From Amoebidium appalachense (lineage: Eukaryota; Ichthyosporea), in the NCBI GenBank assembly GCA_963693365.1, contig CAVNZM010000013.1:4340001-4404000 (forward strand): a DNA stretch of 64,000 nucleotides, written 5' to 3'. A program made the translations under genes and the position numbers. Of this stretch, positions 1 through 30,568 are shown one piece after another; within the stretch, counting starts at the first letter, position 1, and every line of letters starts with the position of its first letter. The notes under the pieces are model-generated. The model ran no database searches. It was given only the letters and a program-made list of their open reading frames with translations, and was not told where the DNA came from.

Positions 1-239
1 CCCCCCCCAAGGAAAAAAAAAAAAAAAAAAAAAAAAGGAGAAAGAGAAGGGGGGGTAAGGGGGGAGTGGGAGTGGGAGTGGGGAAGGGGGGGGGAAAGGG
101 GGGAAGAGATAGGGGGGGCGGGGGAGAGAGGGGGGGGGGGGAGGGGGGGAGAGAGAGAGAGGTAGAGAGAGAGAGAGAGGTAGAGAAATTGAAAAAAAAA
201 AACACTTCTTATCCCGACTTATTCTCCCCCTCCCCCCCA

Positions 240-270
<31 letters not shown>

Positions 271-271
271 G
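1..271. other. Low-complexity intron tail upstream of the FIS1 exon
   Basis: The stretch contains a C8 then A-rich run, a G/A purine tract and a (CA)n run that ends in the AG acceptor at 270-271. No coding sequence is recognisable. It is read as the 3' part of a FIS1 intron whose 5' end lies left of the window. Confidence 0.6.
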
Positions 272-1601
<1,330 letters not shown>

Positions 1602-2181
1602 AGTTACATTGTTTAATCAGAATAAATTATTTTTTAGATTTAGTTTAAAAAGAGATTGTGTCGATTTGATTTGTGTTCCTTTCTGTTTCGGTTTATTTTT
1701 TTTTTTTTTTTTTTTTACCGTCTCTTTTACTGCAAGAAGGTGTTCTTAGACTAGTAGATTTTTTCCGGGGGAGGGGGGGGGGGGGGGGGAAGGGAGGGGG
1801 GAGGGGGGAGGGGGGGTTAGTTCCCTGCTTTCATGGGGGATGTGTGTAATGTAGGACACATACTTTTCTTTGTGGCTGGTTCCCCTAACGTAGTTTTAAA
1901 CGATTGGTTTTCTGTTTAAACGTTCTATTTTGTTATGTCCAGCCTGGGGAGGGGGGGGGGGGGGGGAGGGGGGGGGGGGGGGGGATGGGGACTAAATTGA
2001 TCATGGTTGCGAAATTTGTATGTAGTTTAATTTTACCAATCAATTTATCAAGATACAAAAAATATGAAGCATTATACCTCATTCCCTCATTTCCCATTTA
2101 TATTTGGTCTTTTGAAACTTACTGTGCCTGCCAACACTTCCAATTGCTAAGCTGAATAAATTGTAAATCGTAAGTCCCGTC

Positions 2182-2234
<53 letters not shown>

Positions 2235-2342
2235 ACACACACGCACGCACGCACGCACGCACGCACGCACACCCCAAAATCTCTCACGTGCGCATACACG
2301 CATACACATGCGCACGCACACACTTCAACAAACGTGTGCGCG

Positions 2343-2425
<83 letters not shown>

Positions 2426-2868
2426 CGCGTGCGCGCGCGTTTGATTCGCACGCACGCACACACGCACGCCGATGCACACACTCAAACATACACTCTTCAT
2501 TCCCGATCAGAACAGCGACATACACACTAAGATGTGTGTAGTACTTGAGCTAATAGATACAGCACACCACAAAAAGATAAAAAAAGGGCAAGCTTTACTG
2601 CAAGAAACTAATATGTAGTACTATATTGCTAATCAAGGGAGAATACAATAGCCAAATCTGGGTAGTTTATCAGTTTGTTGAGTGGCTAACATGATGGCTC
2701 CCAAAATTTCCAAGATTTTCAGAATCTCAATTTCTGGCTCACAGTCACAGCCTAAATTCATGCGTTTGATTTTTCAAAGATCTTTGCACCCCCTCGCGGT
2801 CTGGGGCGCAATCTAGGTATGGGGGGATTCTATTTGAACACAAGTACACGTGCATGGATTCGATGAGT

Positions 2869-2917
2869 GCACCAGCAAAGCGGCTTTAGTAAAATGCACC
2901 AGCGGCTTTAGTAAAAT
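2869..2917 (+). repeat. Short direct duplication upstream of RPF2
   Basis: The block gcaccagc..cggctttagtaaaat is present twice in tandem (2869-2895 and 2896-2917). The second copy lacks four bases in the middle. Confidence 0.75.
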
Positions 2918-3104
2918 CACGTGTTTCGTTTTCATACTGAGATTATCTCGCATGTTCACCAACGTTTAAGTGTTCTTTGCACCCATAACCTTCTGAATAC
3001 AGTTATCTCAGCAAAAGAAGGCTAGCTATCGATATACCAGCTGGCAGAGAATAGAGCGAGCTCAGACTATTTATTAGGCACAGGTTAGGACCCTACTGGT
3101 GAAA

Positions 3105-3115
3105 GGCGCGGAAAA
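3105..3115 (+). promoter_or_regulatory. E2F-like motif near the RPF2 start
   Basis: GGCGCGGAAAA lies about 50 bases upstream of the RPF2 ATG and resembles the E2F/DP core (reverse complement TTTTCCGCGCC). One short motif is weak evidence by itself, but similar motifs occur in the promoter of the SANT/PHD gene. Confidence 0.3.
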
Positions 3116-3161
3116 GCATTCAAGCAGAACGGGCCTCGGCACAACATCAGTCTAATTCAAA

Positions 3162-13200
<10,039 letters not shown>

Positions 13201-13425
13201 TTGGCTGTTGCTATGGTGTAAAATTTAACGGGATGGTTTTATTGGTCCGTAGTGCTTATCTTTTCCGATGTAAATGCATATGTGCAATTTGGGGTCTCGG
13301 GGGATGGGATGGGAGGGGGGGGGGGGGGGGGATAGGATTTTGAGTTGCATTGAAGCCTGGGCATATTTATATGCGCTCGGTCGTGTACGCCGGCATGTGC
13401 AGGCACGTGCGCGCGTACCCACACC

Positions 13426-13483
<58 letters not shown>

Positions 13484-13817
13484 CTAAGGGCAAACTATGG
13501 GACCGAAAAGAATGTATTGCTATATTGTGGCCCTTTTTTTTTTTCCTCCTTCGATCCCATTTGATTTGGTGATGGTGAGGCTTGTGCAAGCCTGCGTGCA
13601 CATGCCCCCCGGGGGGGGGGGGGGGGGGGGGGTTGTTAGCCACATGTATGCATTTTCGTGTTAGAAACGTGTTTTTCTGGAATCATCTGCAAAACGGCAC
13701 ATCAAAATTTACGATTGTGTACGAAACAAGAGAAATCAAAATGTCCTGGTGACTCAAAATAATACAGGTTGTTCTACTATTGATTTTTTTTCCGTTTTCA
13801 TCTTTTTTTTTTTTTTT

Positions 13818-13874
<57 letters not shown>

Positions 13875-14224
13875 CGGTGGGTGGGTAGGGGGGGGGGAGG
13901 GGGGTTAACGACCGTTGTGCTATCGATTGAATGTAGGTGTGGTGTGTCATGCGGGTTTGGCTATGTGATTCCGGGGTCGGTACGGGTGGTTTGGGGGATG
14001 TCCGAACCTACGTGCAACGTTCACATGACTATAGCTCCCCCCCCCCCCCCCCCTTTGCCCTGGAATCTATGGGCACTTAGACTGATGATACAAACTTCCA
14101 GCCGCAAAAGTGAGTGGACCTAATCTTTGGAGATATACATATTGCAGGTGTACAGAGCAAGATCTTAGCGACCCTTTACACCAGACTATTCCAGAACCTA
14201 CAGTAGTAACTGCAAAGCACAGCC

Positions 14225-14352
14225 GCTTGCACTGAAAACGGTGTCCAATCAGAACAAGGCAGAATTTGCGATACGATTGGATGGCGGTCTAAATTACTCC
14301 TGGCCGGCATAGACCGCTCTTTGTTCTGATTGGAGGCCGTTTTAGTGCAAGA
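14225..14352. repeat. Short foldback element
   Basis: The left arm 14225-14257 (cttgcactgaaaacgg..tccaatcagaacaa) and right arm 14320-14352 (ttgttctgattgga..ccgttttagtgcaag) are imperfect reverse complements about 33 bases long. The interior also shares gcggtct/agaccgc. It may be a small MITE. Confidence 0.8.
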
Positions 14353-14627
14353 GGGAGGGGGGGGGGGGGGGGGAGGAGGAATCTAAACTACTGGTAGATA
14401 GCCTGGCTACCTGCCAACGATATCGAAAGTGCTAAACTTAAAATCGTTGATTGTTGTACTAAATATCTACCGTACCGGAAAACATACGTTAAGGTGTGCC
14501 TACCTGCCAAGGAGGTAAAGGAGGGTTTTTCTCGCTGTTTCTTTTCCGCAGCCACAAAAGAGCCAAAGGCCCAGCAGAGGCATACAGAAAGGCGCTTGCG
14601 ACTGTCATGGTGCTGGTCCTGTGTCAC

Positions 14628-14715
<88 letters not shown>

Positions 14716-14996
14716 CGCACGCGTGTGTGTGTGTGCGTGCGCGTCTACGTGGCAGTGTCACATATGATACATTCCGTATCATAGAATTTCGTGTGGATGT
14801 GAGTGTGTCAAGGGGCTCACTTCTAACACCATGCACAACCGTTTTTGTTTGTGTGTGTGTGCCACTATTGTGTGTGTATGGCGTGAAAAATGGAGGCTGG
14901 AGCTAAGGGATGTGGACTGAGTACGTGGGGAGGGGTGTGTGTCCATAATACGATAATACGGAATTGGTAGGGGCGGAACAGTTTTTTTTTTTTTTT

Positions 14997-15072
<76 letters not shown>

Positions 15073-15406
15073 CCGAATCTTGTACATGTTACAGTACCGT
15101 AGTCACACGGGGAGAAAATTTTAAATAAAATTAATGGTGGAAAAAGAAAAACACTAAATACTCTCACTACACGACTATATCACGGCCACAGTCTGTCACA
15201 CCTGACACATACACACCGTTGACATGAATAGTACAATACACTCACACCCATGTAGTGCCACACACTGTGCAGGTACACACACGCAGAATTGGCCATGGTA
15301 CGCACGCGTCGACACACACACACACAAATAAACACACACACACACACATGTACCAACACAGTGATTGTGCAGGCACACACACACAGTGTCACTCGTGCGC
15401 GCACAC

Positions 15407-15451
<45 letters not shown>

Positions 15452-16363
15452 ACAGACACACATACACACGCACACGAACACATGAACACCCGCACACGTG
15501 AACACACCGTCGGACCACATATACGAACACACACACATGTGTACACACACACACACACACACACACACATGGCACACACACACACACACACACACACACA
15601 CCGTTGAATTAGAAGCAAGCGCAGACATAACCCTAATTCACACAAGTAGCCAAGAGTCGAACTTACACGTCAGCACCCATGTAAAGGTTCCACCGTTTTA
15701 CTAAACTAGTAAGCTTCTCTCTTTGGCAGGTTTAAGCCTACAAACGTTGGCAATGCTTTGGAAGGCTGACAATCACTTTTTCTTTAGTTTTCTTTTGTCC
15801 AATTTTAATTAATGCTGAGTGATTGATAAGATAGATGGAAGTGTCAGAAGCTGATGCGTCTTTGTTGAAACGGTGAGCGGGACGCGGAAGGAAAACCAAT
15901 ATGTTCTGGGAAAATGAACAATAACACATACCGAAAGCTCGTGCAGGCAGACGGGTTGGAGTTAAATCGTTACACTGCGTAGACTCTTTCTCTTCCTGTG
16001 TCCTGTTTCGTCGGAAAGGCCAAAGTTTGTGGTGTAAACATGTGCATGGACGTGATAAAGCATGTCAGGCTGTGAAATTATATTTAGGGGCGGAAAAAAC
16101 CACCGAAGTTAGAGATTCCGCTGTTGGCACACGCCTCTTGTAATAAAGGTACTGAAAAACTCTCTGGTGATCACTGATCGGATCGAAGTGGCCTACGGCA
16201 AAAAAAATATCTACCTCAACATATAGCTGTTGTTTGCCTTGGGATAAAACTATGTAGGAAAGGAGACGAAACGGTGCAGTGCCCTGTGCAGGCACAGATC
16301 GTAGAATGAGAGATCATATTTTATCCGTGTAAGCCTTTCCTTGTTTTTTTAAGTGTCTAGGTT

Positions 16364-17610
<1,247 letters not shown>

Positions 17611-18482
17611 GGCTGGAAGGCCGGAATCATTGATGGTGGATCGATAGCACATTGTCTGGGCCTTCGCCTTTCGTCCCCGCCCCGGCGAGCAAGCCTCATG
17701 CCGTAGGCGCCTTAGTCGGATAGAAGTGGCCTACGGTATTCACTTTGAGTCACGGTGCTGTCTCCCTGCGGCCCGGCTCAACATACCTTGTATGTTGCCG
17801 CAGTTATTATTGTAGTGCCCAGTCACTTACGTAAGCCAGCGGGTACATAGCCTTGCTCACACGTACTGACGGTGTGCACGCGCTGCGATGAACTTTACGT
17901 TCGCTGCAGGCGGGTTTCCTTACACTCTCGCGACCGCGTGCATGCTTTCTGTCGCGGCGCCTCGACGGTTCGATAGAGTCCAATGTTCGCTGAATGTGTA
18001 AGGAAAAATAAGGAGCCATCTCAGTAGGTGGCCTTGGAGACTACAACAGTCTGTGCGGTACCCCTTGTGCCAGCCTCGACAACTTCATTTTTTTCATCGA
18101 TATCATGCACACAGCCGGACTTGGGCTAACCTTTTGCTCTTAGCATACATAGCCCTGGTTTACCTCATACAAACCAACAATACAATAAAAGCAAAAAAAA
18201 ATACATCAAAAGTTCCGTCTGTGCAATTGTGACACTGGTCCTACAGGTGGCGCACGTGCAGCGTAGTGATTGGACAAACGAGCACTCTCGGGATGGTGCA
18301 GGCAGCCAATCGCTGTATGGTTTCACCTTGATGTGGGTTCGAACATTTCCTTTTTTCTTAAAACTTTTGGTAGGATTTTCTCTATTCATAGAACTATAAA
18401 CCCCCTCTAGCTGTATTGTAACAAACCTATTTTTTTTTTGCATAATGTATTTCTTTATTTATGACAGACCCCGGTGTAACGA

Positions 18483-18516
18483 TGACTCAACTGAGTCGAC
18501 TCGAGTGACAGAGTCG
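18483..18516 (+). promoter_or_regulatory. Cluster of AP-1/GCN4-like motifs upstream of the membrane-protein gene
   Basis: A perfect TGACTCA at 18483-18489 is followed by ctgagtcgactcgagtgaca and gagtc, a dense palindromic set of GACTC/GAGTC half-sites about 300 bases before the ATG. bZIP proteins of the AP-1/GCN4 type bind TGA(C/G)TCA. Function here is inferred. Confidence 0.4.
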
Positions 18517-18792
18517 CGCGCGCCGTGGCCACAAACACATAAACGTACCACATTACTGTACAGTACTTGCACCTTCAAGTACTAGGTCGGGATTTCCTTA
18601 TAAGAGTTACTTGAGGCAACTATTAATTTTGCACAGTATTAGTACTGCTAGCTGACTACATGTCTGCTACAGGTGTCTCTCTATGCTATCCCCTCCAGCG
18701 ATAAGTGTGACCGTAGTAGATGAAAACAATAGTGTGCGAGTAAAAAGTGTGTTTTTTTTGAAAAAGAAAAAAATCGGTAAGCTACGGACAGA

Positions 18793-20274
18793 ATGGACCC
18801 GAATTCAGTTCTCGGAAAAGGAAAAGCGAAGCCTTCCACAAAGGATCACCTGAAGGCTCACATGGAGGGCGGGACACTTAAACCCAACTGTGAACCTGGG
18901 CACCTGATAGAAGACTATGTTCTCGCGATTGATTGCGTGCGAGTAGTGGAAAGCGATGGAAACACCACGAAAAATGCAGAATTTCAGGAAATCAAGGAAG
19001 ACGAAGAGAAAAGCTCGCGGGCGGCGGTCGATGAAAACTTGAGGGAATACAATGCAAGGAGGAGGAAGAGACTGAAAAGGTAACTTCTGATAGTACCCTT
19101 TGATACCCCTAAGGCTTCACACTCTAACATGCACACACACGCACCTACACATGTTCACCCCGTCACCCTGAGATTGCAAGCACACACAGTGGCACACTTG
19201 TCATATTCTCACAGAACAGGCACATTCTCATACGTGTGACCGTCGTGTCCGTCGACCTTTTTTTCCACACCAACATACAAAACACTGGGAAGTGCGCATG
19301 CACGTGTGTGTTCCACATATACTTGCACACAGCGAGCACAGAATGCACGAAAAGACATGCTCCACTACACGCATGCTATAAGCGCATGTGCATTCGCGGA
19401 CGTTTGCACATGTAACAGTATTGTTAGCATAATGATTAGTGCAATGTTTTTGTTGGTACACTATTGATAACCACACGCGCCAAAAACACACCCCAAAGAA
19501 AATGCGGCCGAAACCTGCGTCCGCCATGTCTCACAACGGCGAGTGCACGCATTTTCGGCACAAAATGTATTATGGCATTAGAAACTGAAAATGGCGGCTT
19601 GTAGCTTATTGTCAACAATATTAGCCTGCATCATTAACTCCTCCCCCCTCCTCCCCCCCAAACCCCCCTCTGGACGGAAGCTTTCAAACTATATCCCCCC
19701 GGCTTTGTCTATTAGTGACGTATTGTGCTTTTGGGTTGAGGACGCTTGACTTGTTGTCGTCTGGCTTTTTTTTTTTTTTTGTTTTTGTTTTGTAAGAGTT
19801 TCCTTCGTTGTTCTAATTTGCGGGGTTAGGAAGGCGGGTACAGGGGGGGGGGGGGGGGGGGGGGGGAGGGGGGGGGAGGGGAGGGAGGGAGGAAGGGGAG
19901 GGGGTGGGAAAGGGGGGGGGGGGAGGGGTTGTGTGGGGGGGGGGGGGGGAGGGGGGGGGGGTCCAAGGATGAGATGAAATTTAATCGAAACTGAAAATGA
20001 GAATGCAATGGTCCGCAGGCAGTTTTCTTCTTGGTTTTATAAAACTCAGAAATGTGGCATATGCCAGCAGAGTCCATGCAAGCAACCAACTACATTGCAC
20101 CTGTACATACAGTTGATTAAACATCTATGGTCACACAAACAAACACACACACACACACACACACATTTACACATACACACACACACACACACACAAAACA
20201 CACACACATACCCACACCCACACACACCTACCCAAACACACACAGGCCCGCACGTACACACGCATACACTTTCA

Positions 20275-20355
<81 letters not shown>

Positions 20356-20520
20356 GCGTTGACAGAGAAAAACACACTTGTGCACACACTGCACATCCTC
20401 GTTCTCACACGACGTTACCCACACATTTCAAATGCACTCGCAACCTCACTGAAACACCCACACGCTCACACCAATACACCCACACCCACCCACACCCACC
20501 CACACACAAACACACGCACA

Positions 20521-20554
<34 letters not shown>

Positions 20555-20596
20555 AATACACCCACACCCACCCACACACAAACACACGCACACACA

Positions 20597-20630
<34 letters not shown>

Positions 20631-20669
20631 CCACACTCACACGCACGCACGCACGCACGCCCGCGCACG

Positions 20670-20702
<33 letters not shown>

Positions 20703-21980
20703 ACGCACACGCACACGCACACACGCACACGCACACACACGCGCGCGCGCACACACACACGCACACACAGGTACCTTCAGCAGACCTTTCTCGCGCATTT
20801 TGTGGTCCTCATCATTGCCCTCGGGGTGGAGATTTCTTTTCTAGTTCTGTGCGTAAGTGTAACGAACAAAGCCCCAAACCGAGTGCTCCAAGTATCGCTA
20901 AGCCAAGTTAAAGCCAGCATAAACCACCTGAATAATATCAAAGCACAGCCATTGATCAACCAAACCGAAATCCAACAAGCGCAGCTGGCCGTCGACACGT
21001 CCATCCAAACGTTCCGCGATCTGATTGTATATTGGAAGGGGTTAGCCGACACCATCTTCAAATATGAACTCGCATATACAGCTGTGGCGACCTTGGTTAT
21101 GTTGGTGGTCATCGGAATCGTATTTTTGAATCGCAAACATCCAGCAGTGATATCCCGCGGGCCCATCTACCTAAACATCCTATTCGGGGCTGGCATTCTA
21201 TCAGGATTTGTTTCTATTTTGCTGTCTGCAGGGTGCCTTCTGCAATACGACCCATATCCGATCGATGCCGATTACTCCGATCTCGCAGTAATCGATCAGA
21301 AGGGGTGGCAGGCGGCCTATGTCTACTATGGCGTGTTTGCATGTGCAACTCTCCTGATCTCGGTCGTGTTTTCGGTCATGTTCATGCGCCAACATATGAT
21401 TGCCGAAATTTTCGATCGCGACACAATCACGACAAGCCCGGTCCTCAAGACGTCCCAGACGAGATATCTCCTGGTGCTAATCACGGTTTCCTTTTTGGTC
21501 GGAATTGCAACGCATACAGTGTGGTTGGTCAAAGATCAGTATCATGTATCCGGTCATTGGTACGGCATGATCAGCACGGTTGTTTTTGGATTTATGTATG
21601 CGCCCGGTCCCGTATACTTCAACATTCGCGCCAGAAACGCGTCTCTGCAATTCAACGATTTCTACTGCAATATGCGGATAATTGTTGTCGGCGAGGCTGT
21701 TTTCGGATCACTCTGTCTGCTTTCCTACATTGAACCGATGCATCTTTTTGCTGGATCCGTGGGTTGGTCATCGCTTACGCGATTTATTGTCTCTCTTGTC
21801 ATCTTGGACCAGTTTTTCACCCAGGCGATTCAGGCGAAATGGGATACCGAGAAATTACCGGAATTTAAGAGCATTGGGGTAATTACCGCTGTGAGAGCAC
21901 GCCGACTACCCCGTGCTCTCTCATCGAACCAACAAACCTCAACGCACCAATTGGGACAAACGGTAACCCCTCTCCCCCTC

Positions 21981-22011
<31 letters not shown>

Positions 22012-22417
22012 AACAAAAAAAACAAAACAAAAACAAAAACACACACACACACACACACAAACACACGCGCGCGCGCACACACACACACACACACACGCAC
22101 ACACACACACATCCCTCCACTGTCCCCATTTCCCCCTCAAAACATCAAAAGAACATATAGTGTTGGGATACGCACGGGCTTACCTTCATACTCATCGATG
22201 TGCCATACACCCTTGCACGACACACACACAGACATACACACACACCGCTGCTTGGCTTAGCACACGGAGACACACGTGCATGCACACACACACAAACGTA
22301 CAAACACAGCCGCTCAGGTTCATGCGCATGCATACCCAAACGGGAGTGCAGGTACGTTCGACACACGCACCCACACACGCACACGCACATGCACGCGCGC
22401 GCGCACACCCACACCCA

Positions 22418-22464
<47 letters not shown>

Positions 22465-22475
22465 ACACACACACC

Positions 22476-22551
<76 letters not shown>

Positions 22552-22600
22552 ACAACAACAATAATTACACACACCACACACACACACATACACACACAAT

Positions 22601-22681
<81 letters not shown>

Positions 22682-23019
22682 AACGCGCACACAGACACAC
22701 CGCACACACACACACACGTACACATGCACACACACACCAAAAAAAAAACAAAAAAAACAAACGAAAAAAAACACAAAGCACAAACAAATTCCAAACTTGT
22801 ATGATCTAACAAAACACATCGACGCACACACCTTCACTGCCCCTTCACCCCCTATAAGTTGTCCAATCCTCTTTCCTCGGTGATTTCTTAGCCAATGCCA
22901 CGTCCTCTTGCGTTTCTTAGGCCCTCTTGGTTATCACACCTCAGTCCCTTCGTCTACCGATTTCACGGGAAGTGATGAGTAGTTCGAACTGTGTGGAAGA
23001 AGGAGGAAGAAGCCGGGGA

Positions 23020-23059
<40 letters not shown>

Positions 23060-23186
23060 AGGGAGGAAGTCGGCAATTTATTGAGTCTTTGACCCCCCCC
23101 CCCTCCCCCCCCAAACTAACGTACACACACACACTACTTGCCTACCTGCAGCTGAATTTTCAAGACACGCACAGACACACACGCAT

Positions 23187-23228
<42 letters not shown>

Positions 23229-23410
23229 CTCACTCACTCACTCACTCACTCACTCACACTCACATAAACATCCACACTCACTCACACCCCACGGCCACCA
23301 CTATTCCATCCCCACTAATTTCAACTCCTCTCGTACGTTCTTGTACTATCCCCCACCACCACCGCCACCACCACCACCTCCCCCGCCTCTCCCCCCCCCC
23401 CTTCACACAT

Positions 23411-23484
<74 letters not shown>

Positions 23485-23485
23485 G

Positions 23486-23531
<46 letters not shown>

Positions 23532-23672
23532 CTCTGAACAAGCCAGCCTCAACTACTCCTCCTTTCCTTCGGCATTCGAGGCTTCAACCTCTTTCATTTC
23601 ACACTTACCTCTCTTTTTTCCCTGCAGCTTGCACCACCGACGGACCACCTTACTGCAACACAGTGTGACTGA
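18793..23672 (+). CDS. Eight-helix membrane protein with cytosolic N-terminus, unknown family
   Basis: Exons are 18793-19079, 20771-21962 and 23628-23672 (1524 nt, 507 residues). The ATG follows an in-frame TAA at 18778-18780. Exon 1 ends AG|gtaact and exon 2 starts after cacacag with G, restoring Arg, so the join is RRRKRLKR then [10 protein letters not shown]. Residues 1-96 are charged and soluble and end in a basic cluster, implying an inside N-terminus. Helix 1 is about 103-125. A 70-residue outer loop (127-196) has an Asn-Gln-Thr sequon and helical heptads. Seven more helices follow to about residue 465, with a short basic tail. The layout is one helix plus a seven-helix bundle, so a receptor-like or transporter-like role is possible, but I recognise no family. 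The last exon is inferred from frame, a good pyrimidine tract and the stop, and is less certain. Confidence 0.8.
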
Positions 23673-23831
23673 CCGATGAGCGTGCTTCTATGCCAAAATC
23701 TAGATCGAAGTTTTTTTTCTCTAGATTTTTTAGATTTTAGACTCTGGGGGGATGAGACAGACAGCGAATAGTGGATGGGTATGTGGAACTGCTACTGCAT
23801 GATTTTATGATTGCTTGTGTGTGTGTGTGTG

Positions 23832-23864
<33 letters not shown>

Positions 23865-24944
23865 CGTGTGTTCGTGTGTGCGTGTGTGCGTGTGTGCGTG
23901 TGTGCGTGTGTGCGTGTGTGTTGGGTGGGGGCAGGGGGGGGGAGGGGGGGGGGAGCGGTCACGGTACGTGTGTTCGTGCATCGTATGTGCCTGCGTTCGT
24001 TCGTGCGTGCGCGCACACGCCCGTGTGATAACATCAGAAGTATGAATGGTTGTTTCCTGTTATTTAATCTATTCAATTTTCCGGTTGCAAGACCCCAGAG
24101 AATCCTCATATTAAGAATGATGTAGTCCGTAATCGCACGATGGAACTCCCTACTCTACAACCGTAATAATCTCCGCGGACACTTGTTGCCGTACTGGCTT
24201 AATTAGTATATGAATTCAGGAATCAATTTACCTGAATTTTTCAATTAGTATATGAATTCAGGAATCAATTTACCTAAAATTTTCTTCTTTACTTTCAAAG
24301 TTTATTTATTTTTTTTTTATTTTTTTTAGAGCAGGTGTTAAGGTTTGGGATTGTGAGGAATTAAGGCCCCCTGGGGAAGGGGGGCTGGGCTGGTGGGGAG
24401 ATTGGGGAGCTGCGAGGGAGGGAAAGGGAGAGTGTTTTTTTTTTTTTTTTTTTTTTTTTTTTGGGGGGGGGGGGGGGGCTAGGTCTTGTTTAGCAAGTTG
24501 TACATGTTTGCCTCCTCATTGTTTACTATCGAATGGGCATTCACACATCTCCTGCCAACTCTATGAATGAATGTATTGATTAGTGCGACATATATTTATG
24601 TATAGGTGCCACTATATTGGTTGTACATAATACAAAAATAAAAATATAGTAAATAGATAAAAACGTTGTTTATAGTTTGCAATCTTTTTTGAGCCTCAGG
24701 GTTATTTTTTATTTCATGGCAAAGCCCGTATAGGGACTGTGTACATATGATCCGGTGCCAAAGACGTTCTTAATGTTATTTAACTCTCAAGAATCTCAAA
24801 CTTTAACAAAGGCATTAGCAGCATTACAAGTATCATGATGGCTCCTGCTTGACTGATATTACTAATATTATATTTACCCCTCGCTGCAGCTGCTGCCACG
24901 CGTTGCACACGTCTCCTTTACTACCTTCCTTCTCCCTCCCCCCC

Positions 24945-24997
<53 letters not shown>

Positions 24998-25614
24998 CCC
25001 CCGGGGGCCGCCGCCACCGTCGCACTTCTTTCCCTGACTCTCCCCCCCTTCAAGTCAACCGGCCCCTCTCTTGTGTTCTTATATCTGTCTCCTTCCCGTT
25101 CTCTCGCTACTGTTCTTTCTCTCTCTAGATCTCTCTTTCCCCTTCCACCTCCCCCCACTCCCTCTCCGACAAGCCGCCACTCCTTCCCTGCCCCTCTGCT
25201 TCCCCCCCCCCCCCCCCCCCCCCCCTGCCTGTCTCTTCCTGGAGTCTTCCAATCCTCACTAATTCCTGACATTTTATGCACGGGTTGGATGCTCGAGCTC
25301 CCGCTGGCCGCGGCCGTCGGCCGGACTCCGCAGCCGGGGTAGGGTCAGGCTGAGTGGCGGCTGGTACCTTCATGAATTGGGGAAGCTATTTTTGGGATTC
25401 CCTCCCCGTGCAGTTCGACTAATCGCTGCAGGTTCTTGCGCCCGTTACAACCCTGCACACGGAGTCACGGAATATATATAGATATATATATATATATATG
25501 CAACCACAAAAGATAACTAATGTTCCAAAGGTGTATGGATTTACCTGGACAAAATGTATTACAGTCTCGGAAATTGCTGACTGAAGTGTATTTGTAAAAC
25601 TTTAGGGCCACGCA

Positions 25615-25645
<31 letters not shown>

Positions 25646-26044
25646 GCACACGTACACACGCACACGCACACGCACACGCATACACACGCACACACAACTT
25701 GGGGGGGAGGCGGGGGGATGGAGGGGTGATTTGCAAATTGTAAAGGCTTGATCTGACACTTTGACTTCAGTCACACAATGTCAGACGAAAGGATCAAGCA
25801 CGATGACATAAACACGCTCGAACTTTCTCTTTTATTATTGTTGCAATTGTAAATCAATTCGAAAAAGAAAAAAGGAAAACAGAAAAGTTTCCCAAGAACC
25901 TTTGGAAAAGGCGATTCAAAAGGACACAGAATAAACCCAAAAAAGTTCCTGCGGGTTTCTGGGGAGGGCATTACTCCCACCTGAAACCTGCAACCTCATA
26001 TCCCACACTTGCCCCTCCCTAAAACACAGCAGAAGCCTAAAATC
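23673..26044. other. Convergent intergenic region
   Basis: It separates the 3' ends of the membrane-protein and FKBP genes. Contents include a (GT)n block with a C/G-rich tail (23810-24020), a 33-base direct repeat, a T(n)G(n) block (24435-24478), AT-rich unique sequence (24490-24890), a 42-base C run near 24952, a (TA)n stretch near 25472-25500 and (ACGC)n/(CA)n at 25612-25697. No gene is seen. Confidence 0.55.
24201..24275 (+). repeat. 33-bp direct repeat, two copies, period 42
   Basis: The sequence beginning aattagtatatgaattcagg is identical for 33 bases at 24201-24233 and 24243-24275, indicating recent local duplication. Confidence 0.95.
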
Positions 26045-29973
<3,929 letters not shown>

Positions 29974-30063
29974 TTTCGGAGTCTGTGTGTGTGTGTGTGC
30001 GTTGGGGGGATGGGGGGGGGCGCAGAGGGGGGGGGGGGGGGGGGAGGGGTACGTGTACGAGTT

Positions 30064-30099
<36 letters not shown>

Positions 30100-30529
30100 C
30101 GCACGCGCGAGTGTGTGTGTGTGTGTGGAAGTGCTTAATGTGCAAGCGAATGTTGGTGTGAGTGAGTGACCGAACAATTTTGTGGGTGTGTGTCGTGTTG
30201 GCCGCACGAGGGAATGAAGCCATGGAAGTAGACGGGGGTAGGGAAGAGCCCGGGAGAAGTTATTACATCAAGAAAGGGGGAGGACGGGGGAGAGAGAGAG
30301 GAAGGGGGGGGGGGGGGAGGAGCGTGAGGGTATGGGAGTGGGAGAGAGAGGGGAAGGGGGAGGGGTAGGGGGTGTGGTTAGGAAAGCGAGCAAGCCAGGG
30401 ATAGAGGGAGAGGAGACTATGAGAAACAAATAGAGAGAGAGGTGTGGGGGTGAAGGGAGGGAGGGAGGGAGGGAGGGAGGGAGGGATGTTTAGGGGGGGA
30501 GGGGGGGGGAGGGCGGGGGGGGGGGGGGG

Positions 30530-30568
<39 letters not shown>

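Larger units (their letters stand above)
1602..3161. other. Intergenic region between FIS1 and RPF2
   Basis: It holds an AATAAA at 1621-1626, about 20 bases after the FIS1 stop and a likely polyadenylation signal. There are several poly(G) tracts, a poly(C)-(CA)n-(CG)n block at 2181-2500, and unique-looking sequence from about 2520 to 3160 that should contain the RPF2 promoter. No gene is visible. Confidence 0.6.

Noticed and set aside
14504-14618. Resemblance of one frame to a cytochrome P450 N-terminal anchor (hydrophobic helix, RKR, then Pro-rich)
   Set aside because: No P450 motifs (heme Cys loop, ExxR) exist downstream on that strand before RPF2; the similarity is only to a low-information region.
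23020-23540. Regularly spaced repeats that might suggest a CRISPR array
   Set aside because: They are microsatellites without unique spacers, and the genome is clearly eukaryotic; no CRISPR array is present anywhere in the window.
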